Assembly: GCA_963773465.1 (NCBI GenBank)
Contig: CAVZBF010000002.1
Span: 1 to 64,000, forward strand
Direction of reading: 5' to 3'
From: VBAS01 sp963773465
Lineage (GTDB): Bacteria > Bacteroidota > Bacteroidia > Chitinophagales > Chitinophagaceae
Length of the DNA: 64,000 bases
Under the pieces are notes generated by a model. The model saw nothing but the letters and a program-made list of their open reading frames with translations, made no database searches and was not told the origin of the DNA. Shown piece after piece: positions 10,512 to 20,300 of this stretch; positions within the stretch are counted from its first letter, which is position 1, and each line of letters starts with the position of its first letter. Position numbers and translations under genes: made by a program.

Positions 10512-11612
10512 TTATTCCGTATAAATAAATCGCAACTTAAGCACCCGGTTATTTTCCAATCTTACTGTGATCATATACTGTTCATCTTTTTTGAAAGAAC
10601 TATTTTCAGATAAATCGATTTCATATTTATTCAGCCCTGCATTTAATTTCAGCTCGGGCAGTTTCCTGATCTTTTTATTGGGATCTGATAACGGAGCAAT
10701 TGAATAATTCAGCAACCCGGGATTATAAGGATTATGGAATGAGATCCTCAATACTTTATTGGCCAGGTAATAATTTCCGTCTTCAATTTCTTTCAACTCG
10801 CGATAACTATCTGTACCGGGTAATTTCTTTTCTTCTTCGCATTTTATTTCAAATTGCCAGATCTCTGATTTTGTAAGAATTGTTTTTTCCTGATAGGCTG
10901 TTACCTGCCATACATAAGTGTGTCCTTTTTTAAGATCAGGTGTTTTGAGAGGATATAACAGCGTATTTACATAAAGCCCGTTAATATTTATGACAGGCAG
11001 GTTATAAGTAATGGCTTCTACATCAGTTTGTTTTTCACTCTTCTCACATACAACTATTCTGAATTGCGTATTGCGTTGCAACGGCAGCGGCGGTTGCCAT
11101 GTAAAGTTTGGTCGTGTATTGCAAAACTTATCATCAGGTGCAGGATCAATTAATAAAAGCGGCGTGAGTGGTGAAACCAGTGATTGAAAACAAAAATCCG
11201 AAACATCAGTTACTACTAATGTCTTGGGGTCGCCAACAGTTACTTCAAAACAAAACTCATATTCACCTTCAGAAAATTTTGCAGTTTGGCTGAGGTGTCT
11301 GCCTGCCCGGTTCGCGGCAAAAATAAAATTGCTCCGTGAAAAACTTTGGCTATTAATTGAATTGGCGCCAATTCTTAATTGGAAGTATGGAATTTGAACA
11401 GTGACCACAGTACCTTGTGTTATTTCGCGGATCGTCACTTTAATTTTTGCATGCACAGGCTGCGCAGAAGTATTTACTATTTGAGCAAACGATAACCCCT
11501 CGAGGCTGCGCCCATACAATGAAGCATTAAAATTCACTGACACTTGTGATTGTGCATTGATGCAAAACACAAGGCAAGCAAACAAAACTCTATATCGCCA
11601 GGTTCTTTTCAT
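10512..11612 (-). CDS. Secreted beta-sandwich (FN3-like) protein of the RHS-like operon
   Basis: I place the start at the ATG at 11612 (MKRTWRYRVLFACLVFCINA), which gives a clean signal peptide ending INAQSQ and sits six bases after the upstream stop. A frame extending to 11648 would overlap the upstream gene. The mature protein of about 340 residues is beta-rich: an N-terminal domain (VSVNFNASLYGRSLEGLSFA) followed by a segment FTWQPPLPLQRNTQFRIVVC ... GHTYVWQVTAYQEKTIL typical of fibronectin type III-like folds (around residues 165-265), and a small C-terminal beta domain (YMITVRLENNRVLKLRF). No sorting domain for T9SS is visible. Function unknown; probably periplasmic or surface exposed. 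Confidence 0.7.
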   Translation of the reverse strand: MKRTWRYRVLFACLVFCINAQSQVSVNFNASLYGRSLEGLSFAQIVNTSAQPVHAKIKVTIREITQGTVVTVQIPYFQLRIGANSINSQSFSRSNFIFAANRAGRHLSQTAKFSEGEYEFCFEVTVGDPKTLVVTDVSDFCFQSLVSPLTPLLLIDPAPDDKFCNTRPNFTWQPPLPLQRNTQFRIVVCEKSEKQTDVEAITYNLPVININGLYVNTLLYPLKTPDLKKGHTYVWQVTAYQEKTILTKSEIWQFEIKCEEEKKLPGTDSYRELKEIEDGNYYLANKVLRISFHNPYNPGLLNYSIAPLSDPNKKIRKLPELKLNAGLNKYEIDLSENSSFKKDEQYMITVRLENNRVLKLRFIYTE

Positions 11613-11617
11613 ACTTC

Positions 11618-14089
11618 TTAACGATTGAACATATATTGTACGCTCCATTCAGCCCTGAACAAGCTAAAAGGAAGCGGTTGAAATGTTTTTATATTTTTCC
11701 CGATATCAACATAGATATCCATCTTAATTTTTTTACCTAACTCACCGGCCAATGATTGTTTGACAGCAACCTGCTGATACCAGCCCTGTATGGAATTATA
11801 ATTAACAGATGATGATGCTGATAAATTTTTTCCAATAGCATAGGTGATGCCCAGGTCCGTATTAAAAGATGTATTAAAAAATATGAATGCCGATGCATTG
11901 TTTACTTTATTAAAAGAGGTGTTACTATAAAATACATTTTTACCAATAACAAAACTTTGCATGGATGAAACCTGAAGAGATCTGTTAGACCCGACTCCAG
12001 CATTTTGATAAGCATATATATTTTTCTGCCAGCCAAGCGTTACATAATTCCTGTATTGCAATGAACGGATCCTTGCTGCAATATTCGCAGTGGCTGCTAA
12101 TCTTTCCGTTGACGCATTAACAGATTTTATTCCATTTACCACTCTTACAGATCGTACCGGCTGATAACGCAGTGAAACCGATTGACCTTTGTTCATTCGC
12201 CACTTCACATCCATAAAATGATTTGAGTTTCTCCATTGGTTGTCGGATGTTTCTGAAAATTTGTATTGACGCCAATTAGTTCTGGCATACACCTGCAGTT
12301 TTTTACTAAAAAATAATTTGCGGATACCGGCACCGGCTTCTTTGGTACCGGCAGGAACGAAACTTGTAGCCGGGTTATCATAATTTATTCCTGCATAGCG
12401 AATAAAAGTTTCAGCCTGCATATCGATCTTTTCGAATTCACCATTATAATTTACAGAAGCCGCGATGGATTTACCAAGATCCTGTGTATTCAAAAGATCC
12501 TTTGTGTTCCGCCTGCTATCGGTGGGGTCACCGGTAAGTTCATTACTATAATAGCCTGAAGATTTCGAAAGTTCTGCTTCAATGGTATTTGTTTTATTGA
12601 TTTCAATCCGCCGGCTTATTCCGATAACCATTGAGCGCCGCGGAAGAGAAGCAACATTAAAAGGAAATTGAGACCCTTCAAAAGTTTGATATGCCAATAA
12701 CGAAAGACTGCTGTTACTTCCGCCCTGCGCTCCATTTTCTAAACGAAGCCCAAGCATTTTGCTGTTGTTGTTGAAAATATTATTTGTAAAAGGAAGATCG
12801 AGCAGTGAATTGTAGGTCTTGAGTTTGCCCGCCAGTAAGTCAATTGATTTTTTATTATTTAGAAGGAAACCGGCATTTACTCCGTGCAACAAACTATTTC
12901 CGGTCAGCAACCGGCTGAAATCCGCAGTTGTTTGCCCTGCATTCAATTTTGTTATCGATAAAAACAATCGCTGTAAACTATTCAGATCAAGTTTTTGTTT
13001 TGCCATCTTCCTGATGATAGAAGGATCGTTAGCGATCTTATTGATCAACTCTTGTTTGAATAACCCGCTCTCCTTAATTCGTTTTAGCAAACCACTCTCC
13101 TGCCATTTCTTATTATGAGTTTCAAGAATTTTCACCAGGTTTTGTGTGCCCTTATATTTTTCCAACTCAGCCTTTAAAAAATTGTATTGCTGCGTATCGA
13201 TTGGCTGACCGGTATTAATTTGATTCTGCAGTTGACCAAGCATGGCCGAATGATTTTGCAACTGCTCCAGCCATTTGTTATTGACTAATAGCTGGCGGAC
13301 AGCATTAATATCTTTTGAAAACAGGTCTTCAAGCTTGCCAAGTTTATTTACCTTATCATCAAGTAAGCCTTTATATTGCTCTTTGATGTTATTTAGTTCA
13401 CTGCGCAATGCTTTTTCGGCAGCGGCTTTCAGCATTTGTGCAGGATCGCCTGCATTTTGTAAAAATTCTTCAGGATTAAATTTCCCCGCAAGTTTCTTTT
13501 TGATTTGGTCTACATAAGCGTTTCTGTCATAGCGAAAGCTTAAACGGTTTTGATTGCCTTCGGGGATAAAAGGATAATAATGATTTTGATAAAGCGCTGC
13601 AAACGGAATTCCCAACACTGATCCGCCTATGTTGGCATCAAAGAGGTTATAATTATTTTGAAATAAAGAATCATTATTCAGATTACTTGACAAGCCAAGC
13701 AATGAGATAGAACCATCCGTAAGATTAAAAGGGCTTTCCAGTTTCTTTTTCATGTCTCCTGAAATTTCCCTGAACAGGTTATTATAAGCAGACACCTGTT
13801 CCTGCAGTTTTCCGGTGATACCGGCACCTGGATTTTTCTTAAGCGTGTCGGTTAATTTAAATTTATTAGTACCGAATGTTGTTTTAGGAAATATCGGCTG
13901 ATTGAATTTCAACTTGCCTGCAAGAAGCTGTTGGCTGTCTCTTTTACTGGCGGGATCGCTATCTCTTTTGCTGCTTGTGTCAATATTTATCGCCCGGGAC
14001 TGCTTTGTAAAAGACATCAACGGTGCAATAACCACGATCGATAAGGTAATAAGCAGTTGTATAGATGGTATGGTTTTATACAAATTCAA
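11618..14089 (-). CDS. Outer-membrane-barrel-like protein with helical N-terminal region, first gene of the RHS-like operon
   Basis: An 823-residue protein. The N terminus has one hydrophobic segment (IQLLITLSIVVIAPLMSF), acting as signal peptide or anchor. Residues about 60-410 are mostly helical and Lys/Gln/Asn-rich (for example YKGLLDDKVNKLGKLEDLF and QLQNQINTGQPIDTQQYNF). Residues about 440-823 alternate polar and hydrophobic residues with aromatic girdles (SLRYQPVRSVRVVNG, NYVTLGWQKNIYAYQNAG, AFIFFNTSFNTDLGITYAIG) and end in FRAEWSVQYMFNR with a terminal aromatic strand, as outer-membrane barrels do. I do not recognise a named family. Being first in a four-gene operon with a signal-peptide protein, a lipoprotein and an RHS-like giant, it could serve as exporter or surface anchor; this is inference. 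Confidence 0.65.
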   Translation of the reverse strand: MNLYKTIPSIQLLITLSIVVIAPLMSFTKQSRAINIDTSSKRDSDPASKRDSQQLLAGKLKFNQPIFPKTTFGTNKFKLTDTLKKNPGAGITGKLQEQVSAYNNLFREISGDMKKKLESPFNLTDGSISLLGLSSNLNNDSLFQNNYNLFDANIGGSVLGIPFAALYQNHYYPFIPEGNQNRLSFRYDRNAYVDQIKKKLAGKFNPEEFLQNAGDPAQMLKAAAEKALRSELNNIKEQYKGLLDDKVNKLGKLEDLFSKDINAVRQLLVNNKWLEQLQNHSAMLGQLQNQINTGQPIDTQQYNFLKAELEKYKGTQNLVKILETHNKKWQESGLLKRIKESGLFKQELINKIANDPSIIRKMAKQKLDLNSLQRLFLSITKLNAGQTTADFSRLLTGNSLLHGVNAGFLLNNKKSIDLLAGKLKTYNSLLDLPFTNNIFNNNSKMLGLRLENGAQGGSNSSLSLLAYQTFEGSQFPFNVASLPRRSMVIGISRRIEINKTNTIEAELSKSSGYYSNELTGDPTDSRRNTKDLLNTQDLGKSIAASVNYNGEFEKIDMQAETFIRYAGINYDNPATSFVPAGTKEAGAGIRKLFFSKKLQVYARTNWRQYKFSETSDNQWRNSNHFMDVKWRMNKGQSVSLRYQPVRSVRVVNGIKSVNASTERLAATANIAARIRSLQYRNYVTLGWQKNIYAYQNAGVGSNRSLQVSSMQSFVIGKNVFYSNTSFNKVNNASAFIFFNTSFNTDLGITYAIGKNLSASSSVNYNSIQGWYQQVAVKQSLAGELGKKIKMDIYVDIGKNIKTFQPLPFSLFRAEWSVQYMFNR

Positions 14090-14728
14090 CCTGTAATAAT
14101 TTTAAAAATTCAGGTAAATAAAAACCTAAACACTCAATAAAGATTGATGAATGTTATTACCAGCTTCTATCAGATATCTTAACCTTAAGAGAGAGACACA
14201 CAGAAGTAAAAACTGTATGTTGATTAATGACAATAAAATTTTCCCGGAATAAATATATACTTGTTTTGATCTAAAAAAATCAAATCTTATAAAAAATATT
14301 TTTGCACATCAGAAAAATTTTTTGAAAAAAAATATTTGTTGTCGATGAATGCAAAAGAATTTTTTCGAATTGTTTTCTGTAGCAATCACGTTGTTGCAAA
14401 TACATGTTACGTATCTTATCGTATCCAATTAATCCTTAAATAAAAAAAAATAGTTCAAAAAAAAACAAAGAACTTTTTCGAATGATTTCAGTAAAAATAC
14501 TGTCGTTGCTTTTTTGTTTTTCTTTTTTTCCATTACACACGAACGATGATTAAAAAAAATTTGTTGTGAAAAAAAATTTGTTTGACTGTTTTATTAATTA
14601 CATTCGATTTTGTTGTTACCACTTTTGCACTGATTACGTAGCTTCCAATTTTTAAGACAATAGAATCTTTCTCTGTTTTTAATTCAACAGATCATTATCA
14701 ATTTGCTCTACCATTAATTTTTTTCATT
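14090..14728. promoter_or_regulatory. AT-rich divergent spacer between the RHS-like operon and the fibre locus
   Basis: About 640 bases without a credible gene. It is very AT-rich with long A and T runs, and must hold promoters for both divergent transcription units. Two copies of a TTTTTCGAAT word occur near 14360 and 14475, a possible protein-binding repeat. From about 14591 the sequence matches the leader repeat found before the two later fibre genes. No convincing TAnnTTTG box could be fixed; CACTTTTG near 14625 matches seven of eight positions. Confidence 0.4.
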
Positions 14729-14740
14729 ATGAAAAAGATT
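14591..14740 (+). repeat. Leader repeat copy 1 (before first fibre gene)
   Basis: This block (ATTACATTCGATT, TTGTTACCA, GCACTGATT, GACAATAGAATCTT, then CATTAATTTTTTTCATTATGAA-like sequence up to the start codon) recurs before the second and third fibre genes. Copy 1 is the most diverged of the three but retains the segment complementary to the start of the gene. Confidence 0.8.
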
Positions 14741-14746
14741 CTATTG
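14658..14746 (+). promoter_or_regulatory. Self-complementary leader 1: possible start-codon hairpin
   Basis: CAATAGAATCTTT at 14658-14670 is the exact reverse complement of AAAGATTCTATTG at 14734-14746, which lies in codons 2-6 of the fibre gene starting at 14729. Thirteen base pairs across a loop of about 63 bases could close the initiation region in the mRNA. Confidence 0.55.
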
Positions 14747-16942
14747 CTTACAACCGCATGCATTTGCACTTCATGGCTCTCAGCACAGTTTATTTATAAA
14801 ATAAAAGCTGATAGTGTGCTGATCACCAATGATAGTTGTACTGCAGAGCTCAATCTCGAAAACAGCACAAGACATGTTTTGGGGTTCTTGTATAACAAAG
14901 GAAACGGAAGAACCGAGTTCCGGCGCGGAGCAATTAAATTAAATGACAGCACATACCTGATAGGTGCTGATACAGTTAAGACAGGAGGATCAACCAGCGC
15001 TAATTATATCTGGAATCAGAATAGCAGCGATCAACCGGCATCATTTAGAATGAATGGCAGTGGTCAAATTGGTACCTATCTGCGTTTAGGAAATCTTTCT
15101 TCAGACCCTACCGGTAGCAATGGGATGTTATATTACAATACCTCAAGTCACTATTTCAGAGGCTATAGAAATGGAACATGGAAGAACGCACTAATGCGGG
15201 GAGATATAGTGGTTGGTAATGGATTGCAGTTTAATCCCTGGAATCTATCTAATTTAGAATTTGACGTAATTGAAATAGGTAGACATGCGTGGGAAGGAGG
15301 AACAACGGGACAATTAACAGTAAATACATGGCTTCCCCTAAATGAATTTTCATTTGCCTTTGTGTCCGGACATGACCCAGTGCGAAGAAATGTTGCAAAC
15401 TTTGGAGGAGCAAGAGGATATACAGGCGTTTCGATTCCCGGTGAAACATATGGCTGGGATTCTGCAGGCAGAGCTCCATTGAGAGTAGGTGGTTTTGACA
15501 TAAATGGGAACAGGCTTGGGTATTTTGAACCTCCGCCCGGAACATACCACGATGCACGAACTCTTTTAGATATATTTTATCCGGGGCTTGGGAGTGCTTC
15601 ATCAAGTCATTCAATAATCGGAAACAGAATTCATTTTATTCCGGACACAGTAACTGCTGCAACTTACAATCCATTTGATAATGCAATTGGCCAGGATATA
15701 AGAATGATATACCACGGAACAGGTGGCTATTCAAATCCGGTGAAGGGAATAAGGTTGAAAGTAATGCAATCTTCAAGTGCGCCTATTGCACAAAGAAGCT
15801 ATCTCTATGCAATATCAAGTGAAGGTGGTAGAAATTATTTTGCAGACTCTGTTATGCTTGGCACTACCAACCCTGGGGCATTCTTTCATGTAAATGGTTC
15901 TGCAAGGTTTGATCTTGGCAGCGATGCAACCGGTGATATTTTTTATAGAAATTCTTCCGGTCTGTTTACAAGATTAGGCATTGGTGCAAACAATTATGTA
16001 CTTACTTCTAACGGTACTACACCTTCATGGCAGCCCGCATCAGGCGGTGGTGGATCACCTGGTGGCTCAAATGGACAAGTACAATTTAATAATTCAGGTT
16101 CGTTTGATGGCAGTTCCGATTTTAATTGGGATAATACAAACAGCAGGCTTGGAATTGCAACAGCTTCTCCACAATATAAACTGGACATAAATGGAGATGG
16201 AAGAATTAGTACACTTCCTTTTTTAGCAGACAGAGATACTGTATTAACTTATGATCCTGTTTCAAAACAAATAAAAGCAACGCTTCCATCAATACCCGGA
16301 ACTTTAATTGGTATAAGAGTGCTCACTTCCGGCACTTCATATACTCCAACCTCAGGTACTAAATCAATACTTATCCATTTGATAGGTGGTGGTGCCGGAG
16401 GTGGTGGTGTAACGGGATCGAATAACAACATTGGCGCTGGAGGTGGCGGTGGCAGTGGAAGTTTATTAACTAAATATGTTACTGGAATAGGTGCAGGTCC
16501 TTATACATATGCCATCGGAGCTGCTGGAACTGGCGGGGCAAACACCGGCGGTACTGGTGGAGCAGGTGGCAGTACAACACTTACCATTGGAGCAACAACT
16601 TACACGGCACCTGGTGGCAGTGGTGGAGTTGGACAAACCGCAGGAACTTCCGCAGCAATTGTCTTAGCAGGTAACGGAGCATCGGTTTCGACGAATGGAG
16701 ATGTAAATGGATCTGGTCAGCCCGGTCAAAATGGTTTTCGATTAAGTGGCACTGTTGGTTCAAGCGGAAGTGGTGGATCATCGCTTTATGGTGGTGGTGG
16801 AAATTCACGTAACACTGCAGGAACAGGGAATGCCGGAACAGGTTATGGGGCTGGTGGTGGTGGAGCACTTTCAACCGCAAACACTAACCAGACAGGAGGA
16901 GCAGGAACCGCAGGTGTAATTATAATTTATGAATATAAATAG
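14729..16942 (+). CDS. Modular surface fibre 1 with glycine-rich tip
   Basis: A 737-residue secreted protein. Residues 1-19 are a signal peptide (MKKILLLTTACICTSWLSAQ). Residues 20 to about 85 form a module shared with the next two genes (FIYKIKADSVLITNDSC, GFLYNKGNGRTEFRRG). The middle (about 110-390) is unique to this copy. A linker shared by all three, DLGSDATGDIFYRNSSG then FTRLGIG, lies near residue 395. The tip (about 525-737) begins with VLTSGTSYTPTSGTKSILIH and is a glycine-rich domain (GGGAGGGGVTG, GGTGGAGGSTTL) like those at the ends of phage tail fibres and bacterial surface proteins. No T9SS C-terminal domain is seen, so the export route is unknown. It is probably an adhesin whose tip differs from its neighbours by domain exchange. 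Confidence 0.75.
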   Translation: MKKILLLTTACICTSWLSAQFIYKIKADSVLITNDSCTAELNLENSTRHVLGFLYNKGNGRTEFRRGAIKLNDSTYLIGADTVKTGGSTSANYIWNQNSSDQPASFRMNGSGQIGTYLRLGNLSSDPTGSNGMLYYNTSSHYFRGYRNGTWKNALMRGDIVVGNGLQFNPWNLSNLEFDVIEIGRHAWEGGTTGQLTVNTWLPLNEFSFAFVSGHDPVRRNVANFGGARGYTGVSIPGETYGWDSAGRAPLRVGGFDINGNRLGYFEPPPGTYHDARTLLDIFYPGLGSASSSHSIIGNRIHFIPDTVTAATYNPFDNAIGQDIRMIYHGTGGYSNPVKGIRLKVMQSSSAPIAQRSYLYAISSEGGRNYFADSVMLGTTNPGAFFHVNGSARFDLGSDATGDIFYRNSSGLFTRLGIGANNYVLTSNGTTPSWQPASGGGGSPGGSNGQVQFNNSGSFDGSSDFNWDNTNSRLGIATASPQYKLDINGDGRISTLPFLADRDTVLTYDPVSKQIKATLPSIPGTLIGIRVLTSGTSYTPTSGTKSILIHLIGGGAGGGGVTGSNNNIGAGGGGGSGSLLTKYVTGIGAGPYTYAIGAAGTGGANTGGTGGAGGSTTLTIGATTYTAPGGSGGVGQTAGTSAAIVLAGNGASVSTNGDVNGSGQPGQNGFRLSGTVGSSGSGGSSLYGGGGNSRNTAGTGNAGTGYGAGGGGALSTANTNQTGGAGTAGVIIIYEYK

Positions 16943-17126
16943 CCAGTGTGTTTTCGGCATTGCTGTTTTGCAAGGTTATTACTTGTAACAAAAGCAAAAT
17001 CTACATGCAGTGAATCATATATTTTGCTGATGAAAAATTAGTTCCGGTTTTGCATTATCATTAACCACATTTCAAGCGACATCATTAAGAGCGATCAGGA
17101 TTAAATAACAATTAAACCAATTTAAA
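16943..17126 (+). pseudogene. Remnant 3' end of a lost fibre tip
   Basis: After the stop of fibre 1, the stretch 17034-17108 is open in one frame and ends FQATSLRAIRIK, stop. This matches the very end of fibre 2 (NKATSIRAVRIK, stop at 20581): over the last 33 bases 29 are identical, and the following untranslated sequence is also shared. It appears to be the leftover end of an earlier tip that was displaced when fibre 1 acquired its glycine-rich tip. The remaining bases 16943-17033 hold nothing I can name. Confidence 0.6.
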
Positions 17127-17341
17127 TTCATTTGTTATCGATTTTTATTTTATAAGAATTTTTCACTTTTAAAAGAAAATTATTTTTTTAATTAAAATAT
17201 TTTATACATTCGATTGTTGTTATTACCATTTTATCGCACTGATTGAGTAGCCCCAAATTTTTCAGACAATAGAATCTTCCCTCTGTTTTTTCCTTAACGG
17301 ATAACTATTTATTTGTTCTATCATTAATTTTTTTCATTATG
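17127..17341 (+). repeat. Leader repeat copy 2 (before second fibre gene)
   Basis: Nearly identical to 20600-20814. It runs from TTCATTTGTTAT through AAAAGAAAATTATTTTTTT and ATTTTATACATTCGATTG to the start codon, about 215 bases. It contains the complementary pair of the possible start hairpin and must hold the promoter unless fibre 2 is read through from fibre 1. Confidence 0.85.
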
Positions 17342-17357
17342 AAAAAGATTCTATTGT
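17266..17357 (+). promoter_or_regulatory. Self-complementary leader 2: possible start-codon hairpin
   Basis: ACAATAGAATCTT at 17266-17278 is the exact reverse complement of AAGATTCTATTGT at 17345-17357 inside the first codons of the gene starting at 17339. This is the same arrangement as before fibres 1 and 3. Confidence 0.55.
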
Positions 17358-20300
17358 TTACAGTCGCCTGTATAAGCACTACATGGCTTTCGGCACAGTT
17401 TATTTATAAAATAAAAGCTGATAGTGTGCTGATCACTAATGACAGTTGCATTGCTGAGTTGAACCTGGAAAACAGAACCAGGGATACACTTGGATTTCTT
17501 TATAATAAAGGCAATGGAAGAACAGAATTCCGTAGAGGATTAAAAAAAGTAAATGACAGCACCTACGTAATAGGAAACGATACGCTAAGAGTTGTTTCAT
17601 CGTTAGGCAAACTAATTGTAGAAAACGGGTTAACAAAAACCGGCGATACCGTAAGGCTTGGCGGAGATCTCACTGCTTCTACAAGCATAAATATGAAAGA
17701 CAAAAGGATAAGATTTTATTTATCCGACAATACTTACACCCCCGCTTCAAATGCAGGAGTTACTATAACAGGAGCTAAAACTGCTTATAATGGAAACGAT
17801 ATGTTGTATATCCAGGCATTCAACAGGCCTGCGTCTACGTTTTCAGGTGCCGCAGTTTTTACAGAAGTATTCTGGCAACCAACAGGCACAGTTTCATCAG
17901 GCACTTTTACAAGTTATATCTCCTCCCAGAAATCTTCGAACCCGGATATTGACATGAACGGACTAACGCTTTATGATTTCAGAACTATATTTTTTACTAC
18001 CACTAATCAAAAGATTGGCAACAGGTATCATTATTTTGTTGGAGGATCAATTGGAGCTGATCCGATAATGACAAATCATGTTGGCTTGTATGTACAGTCG
18101 TTAAAAAGATCTACAATTGCAAACGCATATGCAATCTATAGCGAAGGGGCTGCCGATACCATTTACAATGCAGGACCTGTGCGGTGGACAAAGTATAAGA
18201 ATAATTCGAATGAAGATTCCGTGTTAACAACAGATATAAATGGTATCGTAAAATTAAAAGCATTAGGCAGCAGCAGTAATTTTATTCAAAATCAAAATGC
18301 AACAGACCAGGCTGCTTCATTCAGAATTTCCGGAAACGGAATAATAAAAGGAGGTATATCATCTCCTGTTGGCCCAAACAATGAAAGATTTGGATTTGGA
18401 GCATTAGCATCGGTTACGACGGGCCAGGGAAATACCGCTGTTGGCTATAATGCGTTAAATGCACTCAACGGCTCTGATTTTGGTCATACTGCAGTCGGTT
18501 ACCAAGCCCTGGGACTGCTAACTACGTCGACAAGTGGCCAAACAGCCATAGGCTCGGGAGCGATGTCTAATTTTACGTCCGGATCAGGCTCAAATACTGC
18601 GATTGGCTATGGAGCATTGCAAGGAAGCACCGGCGCATCGGGCTATTCAAACGTCGCTGTGGGTTATAACACATTGACCAACATTTCTTCAGGTTTTCAG
18701 AATATTGCAGTGGGTACTTTTACCTCCAGTGCGGTTACAACAGGACAACAAAACGTCAATATCGGCGGTGGTGGTCTGTCCGCTACTGCAAGTTATAATG
18801 TTGGCGTTGGCAGTGGTAGTCTCGGCAATACATCTGGTACATTTAATGTTGGTTTGGGGCAACAAGCATTATATACGTTAACATCGGGCTCATCAAATAT
18901 TGGAATAGGTTATGGTGCGGGGGGAGGATTAACCACCGGAAGCAATAACATTGGTATAGGTTATGAAGCAGGTGTGTCAAACAACGGCTCGAATAATACT
19001 TTTATTGGTCATCAAGCTGGTTATTATAATACAGGATCTGGAAATGTTTTTCTCGGCAGGTGGGCGGGCATTAATGAAACAGGTTCAAACAAGCTGTTCA
19101 TAGACAACTCAGATATTTCCACACCCTTGATCTATGGTGATTTTGCAAATGATACTGTAAGAGTAAATGGAAAATTTCATGCAAATGGCCCGGTAAAAAT
19201 TGATCTGGGCAGTGATGCAACCGGTGATATTTTTTATAGAAATTCTTCCGGTGCATTTACACGTTTGGGAATTGGAACAAGCGGACAAGTACTTACAGTG
19301 AATGGCAGCAATCTCCCTTCATGGGCAGCGGGCGGTGGCGGTGGCGGCGGTCTGTTAACTGCAGATAATGGTTTAACCGCAAACAGTTCTACGAATGTCA
19401 GATTGGGAGGAACATTATTACAGAATACTGTTATTTCATCAGGAGGATATACTTTTGGTGTAACGGGATCAACGTCTAATATACTTTTTACAGTTAATCA
19501 ACTACAGTCAGGGTATGATGCAATTAATGGTATTAGTATTTCGCAAGCAGGCGTGAAGGGAACAAGTACGTCAGGATATGGAGTTGCAGGAATAAGTAGT
19601 TCTAACCTTGGTGGGTATTTTGCTTCTACATCATCTCTCGGCCTCGATGTATATACAAATAATTCCAGCGGTTTACCATCTGCTCAATTCACCACGGGTG
19701 AGGGAAATGGCAACAGTAATACAGTTTTACAGAATCTAATAATTAGAAGAGTTACTGCCGGCACACCTGGCAACGGTATTGGAAGTTCTATTGATTTTGA
19801 CACAAGAACAGTTACAAGCAATGATTATTCAAATAGACTAATTTCAAAATGGACAGATGCAACTCATGCGACGAGGACTTCCCAATTCATAATAACAGGG
19901 GTTAATAGTGGAACGACGGCAGACCGATTTACACTTTCAGGTAATGGTGCGTTGAAATTAAATAATTACGGTTCGGGTACATTCACTGGAACCGCAGCCT
20001 ATACTTTACAGGTAGATGCAAGTGGTAATATAATTGAAGGCTCCGTTGGTGGCGGCGGCGGAAGCGGATACACAACCGTGCAGGAAAATGGAACCGGCTT
20101 AACACAACGATCCACATTAAATTTTAATTATGGTGTTACAGCAACAGATAACAGCGGTGCAAGTAAAACTGATGTCAATGTCGATCTTACAAATTCAGAA
20201 TCGTTTATGACCTCCGATGTTACATTAACTGCTAATACATATAGCGATGCTGTTTCTTTTTCATTAGCAGCCGGTACATGGCTGATCACCGGGAGTGTTA

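Noticed and set aside
16249..16880. Antisense open frames opposite the glycine-rich tip
   Set aside because: Proline- and histidine-rich translations are the expected complement of glycine-rich coding sequence; no start context or homology.
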